A stretch of DNA of 64,000 bases from Halocynthiibacter styelae (GTDB lineage Bacteria; Pseudomonadota; Alphaproteobacteria; Rhodobacterales; Rhodobacteraceae), in NCBI RefSeq assembly GCF_016123485.1, contig NZ_JADCKQ010000010.1, forward strand, positions 1-64,000, written 5' to 3'. Shown in pieces: positions 16,648 to 26,253 of this stretch. The notes below the pieces were generated by a model. That model searched no databases, was not told the DNA's origin, and was given only the letters and a program-made list of their open reading frames with translations. A program made the translations under genes and the position numbers. The first letter of the stretch is position 1. Every line of letters begins with the position of its first letter.

Positions 16648-17574
16648 ATGAACCATTTTCTTGATATCAATAAAACGGCGCCGGAAGACCTGCGTTATAT
16701 GATCGACAACGCGGCAGCCATGAAAGCCGCCCGAGCCGGTATGCCCAAAGGCACGCCAGATGCAGATCAACCGCTGGCAAATCACATGGTCGCGCTGATC
16801 TTTGAAAAGCCATCCACCCGGACTCGCGTGTCTTTTGATGTGGGCGTACGCCAGATGGGCGGCCAGACCATGGTGCTGTCTGGCAGCGAAATGCAGCTGG
16901 GGCATGGCGAAACCATCGCGGATACCGCACGCGTGTTGTCGCGTTACGTTGACCTGATCATGATCCGTACGTTTGAGGAACAGACCCTGCTGGAATTGGC
17001 CGAATACGCGACTGTACCAGTGATCAACGGCCTGACGGACCGCACGCATCCTTGTCAGATCATGGCGGATATTCTGACGTTTGAGGAAAAGAGCGGCCCG
17101 ATCAAAGGTAAGAAAGTTGTCTGGTCTGGTGACGGCAACAACGTGTTCGCAAGCTTTGCCCATGCCGCCGGTCAGTTCGGCTTTGACCTGACGTTCACGG
17201 GCCCTGAACCGCTTGACCCGGAAATGTGTTTCATTGAGGAAGCTCGCGCCAAAGGCGTGAAAGTCGAGATTGAGCGCGACCCGAACAAAGCCGCCGAAGG
17301 TGCCGATCTGATCGTGACCGATACCTGGGTGTCCATGCATGATCCGCAATCCGCCCGTGAACGCCGCCACAATCAGCTGCGCGGGTATCAGGTGACGGAG
17401 GACCTGATGTCAAAGGCGAAAGATGACGCCCTGTTCATGCACTGCCTGCCTGCGCACCGCGATGAAGAAGCAACCAATTCCGTGATGGATGGCCCGCAAT
17501 CGGTGGTCTTTGATGAGGCCGAGAACCGTTTGCACGCCCAGAAAGCTGTGATGCGCTGGTGCCTTGGGAAATAA
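16648..17574 (+). CDS. argF: Ornithine carbamoyltransferase
   Basis: 308 aa, usual length. The carbamoyl phosphate loop is STRTR (residues 56-60), followed by the motifs [11 protein letters not shown], and [10 protein letters not shown], which carries the ornithine-binding Cys-Leu-Pro; the MHDPQ stretch is near VTDTWVSM. It makes citrulline from ornithine and carbamoyl phosphate as a cytosolic trimer. AAGGAGGG lies just before ATG 16648. Second gene of the argD-argF operon, followed by a strong terminator. Confidence 0.97.
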   Translation: MNHFLDINKTAPEDLRYMIDNAAAMKAARAGMPKGTPDADQPLANHMVALIFEKPSTRTRVSFDVGVRQMGGQTMVLSGSEMQLGHGETIADTARVLSRYVDLIMIRTFEEQTLLELAEYATVPVINGLTDRTHPCQIMADILTFEEKSGPIKGKKVVWSGDGNNVFASFAHAAGQFGFDLTFTGPEPLDPEMCFIEEARAKGVKVEIERDPNKAAEGADLIVTDTWVSMHDPQSARERRHNQLRGYQVTEDLMSKAKDDALFMHCLPAHRDEEATNSVMDGPQSVVFDEAENRLHAQKAVMRWCLGK

Positions 17575-17583
17575 CAGAAAAAC

Positions 17584-17613
17584 AACGGTCCCTGGTTTTC
17601 AGGGGCCGTTTTC
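17584..17613 (+). terminator. Terminator of the argD-argF operon
   Basis: An 11-bp stem (17584-17594 with 17600-17610, one G-T pair) around GTTTT, then a T-rich tail. Confidence 0.85.
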
Positions 17614-17723
17614 TTTTGTCTGATCTGGTTTTGTTAAATCTGTAGCAAGGAATAGGCGCGTAGCCTGACTACGATTCTATTGTGCCCCTATGCGGGCCGG
17701 ATTTACAGATCAGGGACCTGACA

Positions 17724-18980
17724 ATGAGTTTTGTAGAAAAACGTGATGTGTTCCGCCCCGAAAGTGGCGAAGCTCCGTTTGGCATTGAAGAGATTTTCTT
17801 TTCACATACGGATGATCGCGGGATCATAAAATCAGGGAATTTCCTGTTTCAGAAGATTTCGCACTACTCCTGGGGTGAACTTCTGGGGGCACCCCATAAA
17901 ATTATCCGGCATGAAGACATGCCCAAAGGGGTTTTCCACCTGTTGTGGAAGACGATTCAAGCCGGTAAACCAATGGGCGCCTATGTTAAAAACCGGACAA
18001 AGGATCAGCTGGAGTATTGGGTTTTTGCCGTGGTTCTTCCTTATAATGGCGGCTATCTTTCAGTACGGATCAAGCCATCAACTGAGGTGCTCAACAAAGT
18101 TGTAAAACTGTACAGCGGGGCGCTGGAAAAGGAAAAGGACGGCACACATTCCGCAGCTGAAAGTTCTGACTATATCGTTGCCGGGATTCAGGATATGGGT
18201 TTCAGCGATTATGCGGCGTTTTGTAGTCATGTACTTGCCCAGGAGCTTTCAAGTCGGGATGCTTTGTTAAAAAGGTCTGCAAGCACCAGTAAGGACCGCT
18301 TTCAGAGCATGCTGAATGCGGCGTCTGACCTTCAGGAAGAAACCGCAGGGCTATCTCAGGCTTTTGAGGCGATTGGTACGATTCCAACCAATCTGCGTGT
18401 CATTGCAACACGTCTTGAAGCGGCTGGTGGTGCCATCAGTGTTTTGTCGCAGAATTACTGGGCGATGTCGCAGGAGATTTCTGGCTGGTTTAACAACTTT
18501 GTCGCTGATCCACGCAGCGATTTTGCCAAAATCAGGGATACAATTGATGAATGCTGGATGCTGCATTGCACGGCCCGGATCCTTCATGAGGCAGCGACGG
18601 ATTTTGAACGGGAAAGACGCCAGTTGGGGACGATAGAAACAGATACTGAAAAGAAAAGCCTGGACCAGCTGGCGACAGAACAGACAGCGCTTGCGAACAA
18701 AGGGCTGAAAAAGATTGCGGAAGAAGCAGAACGGATTGCGACAGCCATCACTGTAATGAGGCGCTATATTTCCGGGCTGAGCATGACCCGCGTAATGTGT
18801 AAAATAGAAAGTGCGCGCTTACCACGTGGTGGCGATAGCCTGTCGGATATAATCGAGCAGCTTGGCGCGTTTCAGGGCACAATAAACCGACAGCTGGGAA
18901 CAATCGAAAATATGAGCCGAAATATTCAGTCCATGGCCCAGACACTCATTCAGGAACAGAACGGGGGCGTCACCTCCTGA
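17724..18980 (+). CDS. PAS-domain (Aer-type) cytoplasmic sensor protein
   Basis: 418 aa without membrane segments. Residues about 15-115 form an aerotaxis-type PAS domain (FFSHTDDRGIIKSGNFLFQKISHYSWGELLGAPHKIIRHEDMP ... KTIQAGKPMGAYVKNRTKDQLEYWVFAVV), which in Aer binds FAD and reads redox state. The rest is helical; IPTNLRVIATRLEAAGGAISVLSQNY looks like a diverged chemoreceptor-type hairpin, but the classical methyl-accepting signalling tip is not evident. The output is therefore unclear. It stands alone between argF and gnd, with no chemotaxis genes near. ATG 17724 chosen; an earlier GTG/ATG in frame at 17682 lacks family similarity. Confidence 0.75.
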   Translation: MSFVEKRDVFRPESGEAPFGIEEIFFSHTDDRGIIKSGNFLFQKISHYSWGELLGAPHKIIRHEDMPKGVFHLLWKTIQAGKPMGAYVKNRTKDQLEYWVFAVVLPYNGGYLSVRIKPSTEVLNKVVKLYSGALEKEKDGTHSAAESSDYIVAGIQDMGFSDYAAFCSHVLAQELSSRDALLKRSASTSKDRFQSMLNAASDLQEETAGLSQAFEAIGTIPTNLRVIATRLEAAGGAISVLSQNYWAMSQEISGWFNNFVADPRSDFAKIRDTIDECWMLHCTARILHEAATDFERERRQLGTIETDTEKKSLDQLATEQTALANKGLKKIAEEAERIATAITVMRRYISGLSMTRVMCKIESARLPRGGDSLSDIIEQLGAFQGTINRQLGTIENMSRNIQSMAQTLIQEQNGGVTS

Positions 18981-19116
18981 AGCGTCGGCAATTATTCTCG
19001 CTGGAATACCAGGCGCAGCTGGCTTAGTTTAGTCGGGCAACCGATCATATTTCAAAAGCTTGCATGTGGATGAAAAATCAGAAATGGTTGCGCTAACATT
19101 TCTGGAGTAAATTACG

Positions 19117-20526
19117 ATGCGCGAAGCGAACGTTGGTTTGATCGGTTTGGGAACGATGGGCAGTGCACTGGCGCTTAACATCGCGGAAAAGGGCTTTAAC
19201 CTTGCTGTCACTACATTGCATCCGGACCGGGTAGATGAATTCCTGACGGGTGCCGGGGAGCTGGCCGAAAATCTTATAGGGGCAAAATCCGCAGAGGAAA
19301 TGGTCGCCGCTCTGACGCCGCCCCGTTCTCTGATCCTGCTGGTGCCAGCTGGTCCCGCAGTTGATGCCATTGTTGAAACTTATGCGCCGTTATTATCTCC
19401 GGGTGATACGATCATTGATGCCGGGAATGCGAATTTCCACAACACCCGCAAACGGGCTGAGGAACTTGCTGCCAGGGGGCTGAATTTTGTCGGCATGGGC
19501 GTGTCTGGCGGTGAAGAAGGTGCGCGCAACGGCCCTTCCATTATGGTGGGCGGGGCGAAAGAAAGCTACGTACCACTGCGCCCGGTGATCGAAGCCATCG
19601 CTGCGAAATTCGAAGGGGATCCCTGTGCCGACTGGCTGGGCCCGGATGGCGCGGGTCACTTCGTTAAAACTGTACACAATGGCATTGAATATGCTGACAT
19701 GCAGATGATCGCAGAGGTTTATGGTCTGCTGCGTGATGGTGAAGGTGCTGCACCCACGGATGTTGGCACCCTGTTTGAGAGCTGGAACGCCGGAAAGCTG
19801 AATTCGTTCCTTATGGAAATCAGCGCCGAAATCCTTCAGGCCAATGATGATGCGACAGGCAAACCCGTGGTCGATGTGATCATGGATAAGGCGGGTCAGA
19901 AGGGGACCGGGCGCTGGACCGTGATTGAGGCGCTTTCACTTGGTCAGTCTGCCAGCACCATTGAGGCGGCTGTTGGGGCACGTGGCTGGTCTGCGGACCG
20001 GGAGGCTCGGGCAACTGGTGAAAATCTTTTCCCGGGTGATGCGGGCAAATGTGAATTTGACCGTACAGATCTGGCAGATGCACTGCTTGCGGCCCGCATT
20101 ATTGCCTATGCACAGGGTTTTCAGGTGCTGACCGCAGCCTCTGAAGAATACGAATGGGGCATCGATATGGCGCGTGTTGCGGAAATCTGGCGCGCAGGAT
20201 GTATCATTCGCTCTGCGCTTCTGGATGATATTTCTGATGCTTTCCGTTCTGACCTTCCTGATGGTCGTTTGTTGTTTGCACCGGCCTTTCATGATGCATT
20301 GACGAAAGGCACAGACGCGATGCGCCGGATCGTTTCCACCGCAATTCTGCAAGGGCTTCCCGTGCCGGCGTTCTCTGCCGCACTGGCCTGGTTCGACAGC
20401 ATGCGTCAGGCCCGCGGAACAACAAATATGGTACAGGCACAGCGTGATTTCTTTGGCGCGCATAGCTTTGAACGGCTGGATCAGCCCGGGTCACATCATG
20501 GCCCATGGGCGCAGAAAAACAGCTGA
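19117..20526 (+). CDS. gnd: 6-phosphogluconate dehydrogenase, decarboxylating
   Basis: 469 aa, usual length of the long (non-YqeC) form. N-terminal Rossmann motif VGLIGLGTMGSALALNIAEKG; substrate-binding GVSGGEEGARNGPSIMVGG; GAGHFVKTVHNGIEYADMQ with the catalytic lysine and HNGIEY block; C-terminal LDQPGSHHGPW-like end. It oxidises and decarboxylates 6-phosphogluconate to ribulose 5-phosphate, producing NADPH. GGAG lies 10 nt before ATG 19117. The stop is directly adjacent to the stop of the convergent Nudix gene. Confidence 0.96.
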   Translation: MREANVGLIGLGTMGSALALNIAEKGFNLAVTTLHPDRVDEFLTGAGELAENLIGAKSAEEMVAALTPPRSLILLVPAGPAVDAIVETYAPLLSPGDTIIDAGNANFHNTRKRAEELAARGLNFVGMGVSGGEEGARNGPSIMVGGAKESYVPLRPVIEAIAAKFEGDPCADWLGPDGAGHFVKTVHNGIEYADMQMIAEVYGLLRDGEGAAPTDVGTLFESWNAGKLNSFLMEISAEILQANDDATGKPVVDVIMDKAGQKGTGRWTVIEALSLGQSASTIEAAVGARGWSADREARATGENLFPGDAGKCEFDRTDLADALLAARIIAYAQGFQVLTAASEEYEWGIDMARVAEIWRAGCIIRSALLDDISDAFRSDLPDGRLLFAPAFHDALTKGTDAMRRIVSTAILQGLPVPAFSAALAWFDSMRQARGTTNMVQAQRDFFGAHSFERLDQPGSHHGPWAQKNS

Positions 20527-20988
20527 TCAGAAATAACGCAACAAGCCCTGCAAGGCGGGTTCCCTGACCTGCCTTGCAGCAATTTCCGGTTTGAACCATT
20601 GTAAACTGCGCCGGCCTGCTTCCGGAAATTCATCGGACATTTCTATGACCTGACAGGCGAAAACCTGAACACGGCAGGTTCGTATGTCACCTTTTTTCGA
20701 CAGTTTTTCGTATAGATAGCTGCCAATCGGGCCAACGGAATATATGCCGTGCGTCACACCGGCTTCTTCCCATGCTTCCTGGCGGGCCGTGTCACGCAGT
20801 GTTCTTCCGGGTTCTGACCAGCCCTTCGGCAGGATCATCCGTTTTGTGCGCAAACTTGTGATCAGCAGGATTTCACGGCCCTGCATCCCGTCGCGAAAAC
20901 ACAGCGCCCCGGCTTGGTCATAGACTGGCCGCCCGGGCAGTTCCGGGTCGTCATAGCGGCAGGCGTGGCGTAAGATCTCGGGTTTCAT
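20527..20988 (-). CDS. Nudix hydrolase
   Basis: 153 aa. The Nudix box is PKGWSEPGRTLRDTARQEAWEEAGV. Compared with the consensus GX5EX7REUXEEXGU, the first Glu is Arg and the REU Arg is Gln, while the metal-binding EAWEE core is kept; the QEAWEEAG form is one I associate with diphosphoinositol polyphosphate-type Nudix proteins of alphaproteobacteria. Expected role: hydrolysis of a nucleoside diphosphate linked to another group. It is convergent with gnd, with no gap. Confidence 0.85.
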   Translation of the reverse strand: MKPEILRHACRYDDPELPGRPVYDQAGALCFRDGMQGREILLITSLRTKRMILPKGWSEPGRTLRDTARQEAWEEAGVTHGIYSVGPIGSYLYEKLSKKGDIRTCRVQVFACQVIEMSDEFPEAGRRSLQWFKPEIAARQVREPALQGLLRYF

Positions 20989-21058
20989 CAGGTAACCGAT
21001 AACTGTGATAAGTGATCTTATATCCCTTCAATATCACAGTTTTCTCACAGAAACCAGG

Positions 21059-23518
21059 TCAGCGCTTTCGGGGTTTTGCCCGCAGAGTTGGCGGCGCTTC
21101 GGTCGGATCTTCCGGCCAGGGATGTTTGGGGTAGCGCCCACGCATGTCTTTGCGCACATCTGCCCAGGATGTTTTCCAGAATCCGGGAAGGTCCGATGTC
21201 ACCTGCAACGGCCGGCGGCCTGGGGACAGCAAAGTCATCCTCAACGGTTGCGGGGGGGTGCCAACACAGGGATGCTGCGTTGTGCCAAACACTTCCTGAA
21301 TGCGCAGTTCAATTGCCGGGGTTTCACCACTGTAGTCGATCGCGATCTTATTTCCCAGGGGACTGATGAAATGCGCAGGCACCAGGCGATCAAGTTCCAA
21401 CAGGATGTGATGCGGCAGGTAGGAACGCAGGGCTTCCAGCGTGTCAAAACTACGAAGCGCCCGGCTTGTACGGGGGATATCATTCGCGGTCACAAACCAG
21501 GGTAACAGCCAGGTATCTGCGTCTGCGTATAGTGCGGCATCCGACAAATCCGGCACATCGGCCTGCCCGGTCAGAAGGCGGGCACGGGCCAGAAACAACG
21601 CGGATTTACTGCCGAAGGGGGGGCGCAATTCCTGCCAGACTTTCAGTGCTTCCTGCGCCAGCGCGTCTTTTGAAACATCCTTCCAGATCTGATCACTTAA
21701 TGCGATTGCGCCCATGCGTTCCTGGGTGCGGGCGTGGATGCGATCATCCCGCCGGGACCAGACGCAACTGTTTGCTCGTACGATACGGGCGCCGAATAGC
21801 CCGCGTATTTCTGCTTCCGAAATGGTGAGTCCCAGACGCATTTTCGCTTCCCGGCGATCCCCGTCCAGATCTGTGGCAACCAGCAGGCGCTGCCCGGCCA
21901 AAGGGTCTTCGGCATTTAGAATTGCGCCTTTGCCACCGCTCATCAGATAGCGGGGATCTTCACCGGGGCGACGCAGGGCGATACGATCAGGATAGGCAAG
22001 TGCGGCCATTTCAGCGGTGCTGAAGGTGCGTTGCGGCTTTATCCCGGCGGTGATTTTTGCAAGGCGTTTTGCGTCATCCCGGATGCGTTGCAATGTGCCC
22101 CGATCCGGTGGGAAGGATGCGTCACGCGGGTTTTTCAATGCGCTCAGACGCAAGGACAGATCCGCAGGCGCATGGCGTGGCAGTGGGTCGCGATCCGCCA
22201 GCAAAGCGGCGAGAGGTGCAGCATCCTGTCCGCAAGTGACCAGCATATGTGCAAGACGCGGATGCAGGGGCAGGGCAGCAATAATGCGACCATGCGCGGT
22301 AATCAGTCCTTTTTCGTCCAGCGCGCCCAGGTCATTCAGAAGACTTTGGGCGGCGGACCACATGCCTGTGTCTGGCTGCGTCAGGAAGGCCATTTCCGAC
22401 GGGTCGGTCGCCCCCCAGAGAGCCAGTTCCAGAACCAGCCCGCAAAGATCGGCACTTTCAATTTCTGCAGGGGGGAAGGCGGCCAGTGCCCCTTCTTCGC
22501 CCCTGGTCCACAGCCTGTAGCATACGCCAGGGGTCAATCGTCCTGCGCGGCCCTGGCGCTGGGTGGCTTCGGCTTTGGTCACGCGTTCTGTCACGAGCCG
22601 CGACATGCCGGATCCTGCATCAAAGCGCGCCCGCCGGGAACGACCGGCATCAACGACGATGCGTATGCCATCAATGGTCAGGGAGGTTTCAGCGATGGAC
22701 GTGGCCAGAACCACTTTGCGCCCGCTTTGTGCAGGTTGGATGGCCGCGCGTTGTGCTTTGAAATCCATGGCACCGAAAAGTGTGAAAACCCTGCAATCAG
22801 CCGGTACGCGATCGCGCAGCAGGGCTTCGACTCGGCGGATTTCACCTTCGCCTGGCAGGAAAGCCAGCAAGCTGCCATCTTCCGCATCAAGCGCCTGCAA
22901 GATCAGATCTGCAACACCTTCTTCAAGGCGGGCTTTTGATGCGCGGGGTTTGTCAAGCCAGCGTGTTTCCACCGGATAGGCGCGGCCTTCTGATGTGACC
23001 ACCGGAGCGTCCCCCAGCAGTTTCGCCACGGGTTCGGCATCAAGTGTCGCAGACATTACAATCAGCGTCAGGTCATCGCGCAGGACCCCGCGGATTTCAC
23101 TGATCAGCGCAAGCCCCAGATCCGCATTGAGGGACCGTTCGTGAAATTCATCAAAGATCACGCAGCTTACACCAGTCAGTTCCGCATCACTCTGGATCAT
23201 CCGGGTCAGAATGCCTTCGGTCACCACTTCAATCCGGGTTTTTGCGGTGGTTTTGCTTTCTCCGCGAATGCGATAGCCGACTGTTTCACCGGCCTTCTCA
23301 CCAAGGATCTCAGCCATCCGCGTCGCAGCCGCACGCGCCGCAAGACGGCGCGGTTCCAGCATTATGATGCGCCCTTCAGGAATCACATCCAGAAGCGCCA
23401 GCGGCACTTTGGTGGTTTTACCCGCACCGGGTGGGGCCTGCAGGACGGCCTGACCATGGGTTTTCACTGCAGCCAGCAGATCAGGCAGGACGTCGTCAAT
23501 GGGAAGCGCAAAAGACAT
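21059..23518 (-). CDS. hrpB: ATP-dependent helicase HrpB
   Basis: 819 aa, usual length. DEAH-type SF2 motifs: Walker A APPGAGKTTKVP (residues 28-39), motif Ia EPRRLAARA, motif II FDEFHERSL (DEFH), motif III MSATLD, motif V TSIAETSLTIDGI and motif VI QRQGRAGRLTPG, followed by the HA2-like and the C-terminal HrpB_C domain (FPPRPEDP-like YPKHPWPEDP). Role in E. coli is not settled; it is an RNA/DNA helicase homologue. Divergent from meaB, 91 bp apart. Confidence 0.95.
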   Translation of the reverse strand: MSFALPIDDVLPDLLAAVKTHGQAVLQAPPGAGKTTKVPLALLDVIPEGRIIMLEPRRLAARAAATRMAEILGEKAGETVGYRIRGESKTTAKTRIEVVTEGILTRMIQSDAELTGVSCVIFDEFHERSLNADLGLALISEIRGVLRDDLTLIVMSATLDAEPVAKLLGDAPVVTSEGRAYPVETRWLDKPRASKARLEEGVADLILQALDAEDGSLLAFLPGEGEIRRVEALLRDRVPADCRVFTLFGAMDFKAQRAAIQPAQSGRKVVLATSIAETSLTIDGIRIVVDAGRSRRARFDAGSGMSRLVTERVTKAEATQRQGRAGRLTPGVCYRLWTRGEEGALAAFPPAEIESADLCGLVLELALWGATDPSEMAFLTQPDTGMWSAAQSLLNDLGALDEKGLITAHGRIIAALPLHPRLAHMLVTCGQDAAPLAALLADRDPLPRHAPADLSLRLSALKNPRDASFPPDRGTLQRIRDDAKRLAKITAGIKPQRTFSTAEMAALAYPDRIALRRPGEDPRYLMSGGKGAILNAEDPLAGQRLLVATDLDGDRREAKMRLGLTISEAEIRGLFGARIVRANSCVWSRRDDRIHARTQERMGAIALSDQIWKDVSKDALAQEALKVWQELRPPFGSKSALFLARARLLTGQADVPDLSDAALYADADTWLLPWFVTANDIPRTSRALRSFDTLEALRSYLPHHILLELDRLVPAHFISPLGNKIAIDYSGETPAIELRIQEVFGTTQHPCVGTPPQPLRMTLLSPGRRPLQVTSDLPGFWKTSWADVRKDMRGRYPKHPWPEDPTEAPPTLRAKPRKR

Positions 23519-23609
23519 AATGGCTTATTGCCGCAGGGGCCGCGCGGGATCAAGCTTGTCTGATGCAATGTGCACCGCCATAAAGACCAAAACGCGAGGA
23601 GAGCAGGCA

Positions 23610-24590
23610 ATGAATACAGCGGATATGGCACAACGCATTGTTGCAGGCGAACGTCGGGCGCTGGCGCGGGCGATCACGCTTGTGGAAAGCTCCCGTTCGG
23701 ATCATCGCGCACAAAGCCAGGATCTGCTGGATCACTTAGGCTCGCTTGCTCCGGATCGACAGGCCCTGCGGATTGGTCTGTCCGGCACGCCGGGGGTTGG
23801 TAAATCAAGTTTTATTGAAAGTTTTGGCCTGATGCTGACAGGGCAGGGGCTGAAAGTTGCAGTGCTGGCGGTGGATCCGTCATCTGCACGTTCCGGGGGC
23901 TCTATCCTTGGGGACAAAACCCGTATGGAAGAATTGTCCCGTGACCGCAATGCCTTCATTCGCCCTTCGCCCAGCCAGACAGAACTGGGCGGTGTCGCAC
24001 GCCGCTCTCGCGAAGCCGTGGCCTTGTGTGAAGCCGCCGGTTTCGACGTGATCCTGATTGAAACTGTGGGGGTCGGACAATCGGAAACCACCGTTGCCGA
24101 GATGTCCGATCTGTTTATCCTGCTGATGGCACCCGCTGGGGGCGATGAATTGCAGGGCGTCAAACGCGGCATCATGGAAATCGCGGATATGATCCTTGTG
24201 AACAAAGCGGATGGTGCGCTGAAAGACGTGGCAACGCGCACCTGTGCGGATTATTCCGGTGCCCTGCGTCTGATGCGCAAGCGTGTGTATGATCCGGAAG
24301 GTTTCCCAAAGGCCTGCACCGTTTCCGCCTGGGAGGGGCATGGCCTGACAGAAGCCTGGGCAGATATGCAGGCCCTGGCAGAATGGCGCAAAACGGAAGG
24401 TCACTGGACACATCGCAGATCAAATCAGGCACGCCACTGGTTTGAAGAAGAGGTACGGCAGGCCCTGCTGGCACGTCTGACAGAGGATCCAGCCGTTCGT
24501 GCGCAGATGCAAGGGTTTAGTGCCGAGGTTGCCGGGGGGCAGTTGTCTGCCTCTGCTGCAGCGCAAAATATGCTGAAACTGTTAAGCTGA
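23610..24590 (+). CDS. meaB: GTPase MeaB, chaperone of acyl-CoA mutases
   Basis: 326 aa. G-protein motifs of the ArgK/MeaB family: P-loop GTPGVGKSSF, VLAVDPSSARSGGSILGDKTRM (switch region), VILIETVGVGQSET and the base-recognition LVNKADG. MeaB protects and loads B12-dependent methylmalonyl-CoA or ethylmalonyl-CoA mutase in the cytoplasm. The partner is probably the ethylmalonyl-CoA mutase encoded at 53910, plus methylmalonyl-CoA mutase elsewhere. ATG 23610 follows GAGGAGAG, so the longer in-frame start at 23499 is rejected. It is followed 14 bp later by a transporter gene. Confidence 0.95.
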   Translation: MNTADMAQRIVAGERRALARAITLVESSRSDHRAQSQDLLDHLGSLAPDRQALRIGLSGTPGVGKSSFIESFGLMLTGQGLKVAVLAVDPSSARSGGSILGDKTRMEELSRDRNAFIRPSPSQTELGGVARRSREAVALCEAAGFDVILIETVGVGQSETTVAEMSDLFILLMAPAGGDELQGVKRGIMEIADMILVNKADGALKDVATRTCADYSGALRLMRKRVYDPEGFPKACTVSAWEGHGLTEAWADMQALAEWRKTEGHWTHRRSNQARHWFEEEVRQALLARLTEDPAVRAQMQGFSAEVAGGQLSASAAAQNMLKLLS

Positions 24591-24604
24591 TCAGGGATAT
24601 CTTC

Positions 24605-25462
24605 ATGCGTTTGTTTCTTCTGACTTCTCTGACGATGGTGGCTTTCGCTGCAAATTCCGTCCTGAATCGCGCGGCCCTTGTCACGGGCGACATGACGGCC
24701 CTGCAGTTTTCGGCCATCCGGGCGATGTCCGGGGCGATTATATTGCTTGTGCTGATCCTCTGGCAATCAGGAAACCTGGCCCGCCTGCGTGCTGCCAGTA
24801 TCACCGGTGGGGCAATGCTGGCGCTGTATCTGGTTGGTTTTTCGATCGCTTACACACATATGGATTCGGGCGTTGGTGCGTTGATTCTGTTTGGTGGTGT
24901 GCAGATCACGATGTTTGGCGGTGCTTTGATTGCACGTGAAAACATTCCCCCGCAACGCTGGGTCGGGGCCGCGCTGGCCTTTGCCGGGCTTGTGGTGCTG
25001 GTCTGGCCTTCAGATTATTCCGGGTCCTGGGTGCATGCCGAAATCTTCATGGGCTTGGCTGCGCTGGGCTGGGGCATCTATTCACTGCTGGGGCGCGGTG
25101 CTAAAGATCCGCTTGCGGCCACAGCCGGAAATTTTGTCTATGCCTGCCTGCCGGTTGGTGTGGCGCTGATGATGCTTGATGGTCTTCGCATCCCTGAGCT
25201 TACGATTGCGCTGTTCTACGCTGTTCTGTCAGGTGCAATCACGTCAGGGCTGGGCTATGCGCTCTGGTATCAGCTGCTGCCGCAACTGCGCACAAGCATT
25301 GCGGCGATCGCGCAGCTTTCGGTTCCCCTGATTGCCGCTGCAGGTGGGGTGATTTTTCTGTCTGAAGCCACCGACAACCGTTTCTGGATTGCGGCTTTCC
25401 TTGTCCTCGGCGGGATCGCGCTGTCCTTGTTTCCGTCGCGGAAACGCCTCTCGAATTCTTAA
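24605..25462 (+). CDS. DMT-superfamily (EamA) transporter
   Basis: 285 aa, ten predicted membrane segments in two EamA repeats (residues about 5-135 and 145-280). Repeat 2 shows [58 protein letters not shown] with the conserved glycine-rich helix, and a Lys/Arg-rich end (FPSRKR). EamA proteins are inner-membrane exporters of amino acids or metabolites; the substrate cannot be told. It sits 14 bp after meaB and may share its transcript without a functional link. Confidence 0.9.
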   Translation: MRLFLLTSLTMVAFAANSVLNRAALVTGDMTALQFSAIRAMSGAIILLVLILWQSGNLARLRAASITGGAMLALYLVGFSIAYTHMDSGVGALILFGGVQITMFGGALIARENIPPQRWVGAALAFAGLVVLVWPSDYSGSWVHAEIFMGLAALGWGIYSLLGRGAKDPLAATAGNFVYACLPVGVALMMLDGLRIPELTIALFYAVLSGAITSGLGYALWYQLLPQLRTSIAAIAQLSVPLIAAAGGVIFLSEATDNRFWIAAFLVLGGIALSLFPSRKRLSNS

Positions 25463-25485
25463 CGGCCGCCGCCTATATACCGCTT

Positions 25486-26241
25486 ATGCGCTGGTTATCT
25501 GCCTTGATTTTTTCTGCCCTGACCATGCCCGCCCAGGCGGATTGCGTGGTGCTTTTGCACGGGTTGGCGCGCACAGAATCCTCAATGGTGGTTATTGAAG
25601 AAGCCCTGGAGTCCAATGGCTACAACGTCGTCAATCAGGGTTATGATTCGACACATGAAGACATTCCGACGCTGGCAGAACTTGCGGTGCCCGAAGGGGT
25701 CCGCCGCTGTCAGGTGCAGGATCCGGTCGGGACGGTGCACTTTGTGACCCATTCCATGGGCGGCATCATTCTGCGGGCCTATGTGGCGCAGGAACGCCCG
25801 GACATGCTGGGGCGGGTTGTGATGATGGGGCCACCCAATCAGGGATCAGAACTGGTAGACAGTTTCAGCCGGCTTGAACCGTTTGCATGGATCAACGGGC
25901 CTGCGGGCATGGATCTTGGGACGGGTGTTCAGAATGCACCACGCAGTCTGCCAGCGCCTGCGTTTGAGCTGGGCATAATCGCGGGCAGCCGGTCACTGAA
26001 CCCTTTGTATTCGGCGGTTATTCCAGGGGCAGATGACGGAAAGGTTGCCGTGGCCTCTACCCGGCTTGCCGGAATGCGGGATCATATTTCCCTGCCTGTG
26101 ACACATACATTTATGATGAACAACCCGCTGGTGGTTGGCCAGGTTCTGACATTCCTGCAAACGGGGTATTTTGAACCTGACATGTCTTATCGTCAGGCGG
26201 CAGAAATGATTGCCGGACCAATCCTTGAGGATGATGACTGA
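25486..26241 (+). CDS. Exported alpha/beta-hydrolase (lipase-like)
   Basis: 251 aa with a short signal peptide ([15 protein letters not shown], cleavage near residue 18). The alpha/beta-hydrolase core has [15 protein letters not shown] (oxyanion HG), the nucleophile elbow VTHSMGGI with Ser near residue 95, an acid in [10 protein letters not shown] and a histidine in LPVTHTFMM. The layout matches triacylglycerol-lipase/PGAP1-like esterases. It would act in the periplasm on an ester or acyl substrate. Start at 25486 is supported by the signal peptide; the ribosome binding site is weak. It follows the EamA gene by 23 bp. Confidence 0.85.
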   Translation: MRWLSALIFSALTMPAQADCVVLLHGLARTESSMVVIEEALESNGYNVVNQGYDSTHEDIPTLAELAVPEGVRRCQVQDPVGTVHFVTHSMGGIILRAYVAQERPDMLGRVVMMGPPNQGSELVDSFSRLEPFAWINGPAGMDLGTGVQNAPRSLPAPAFELGIIAGSRSLNPLYSAVIPGADDGKVAVASTRLAGMRDHISLPVTHTFMMNNPLVVGQVLTFLQTGYFEPDMSYRQAAEMIAGPILEDDD

Positions 26242-26253
26242 TCCGGCAGTGTG

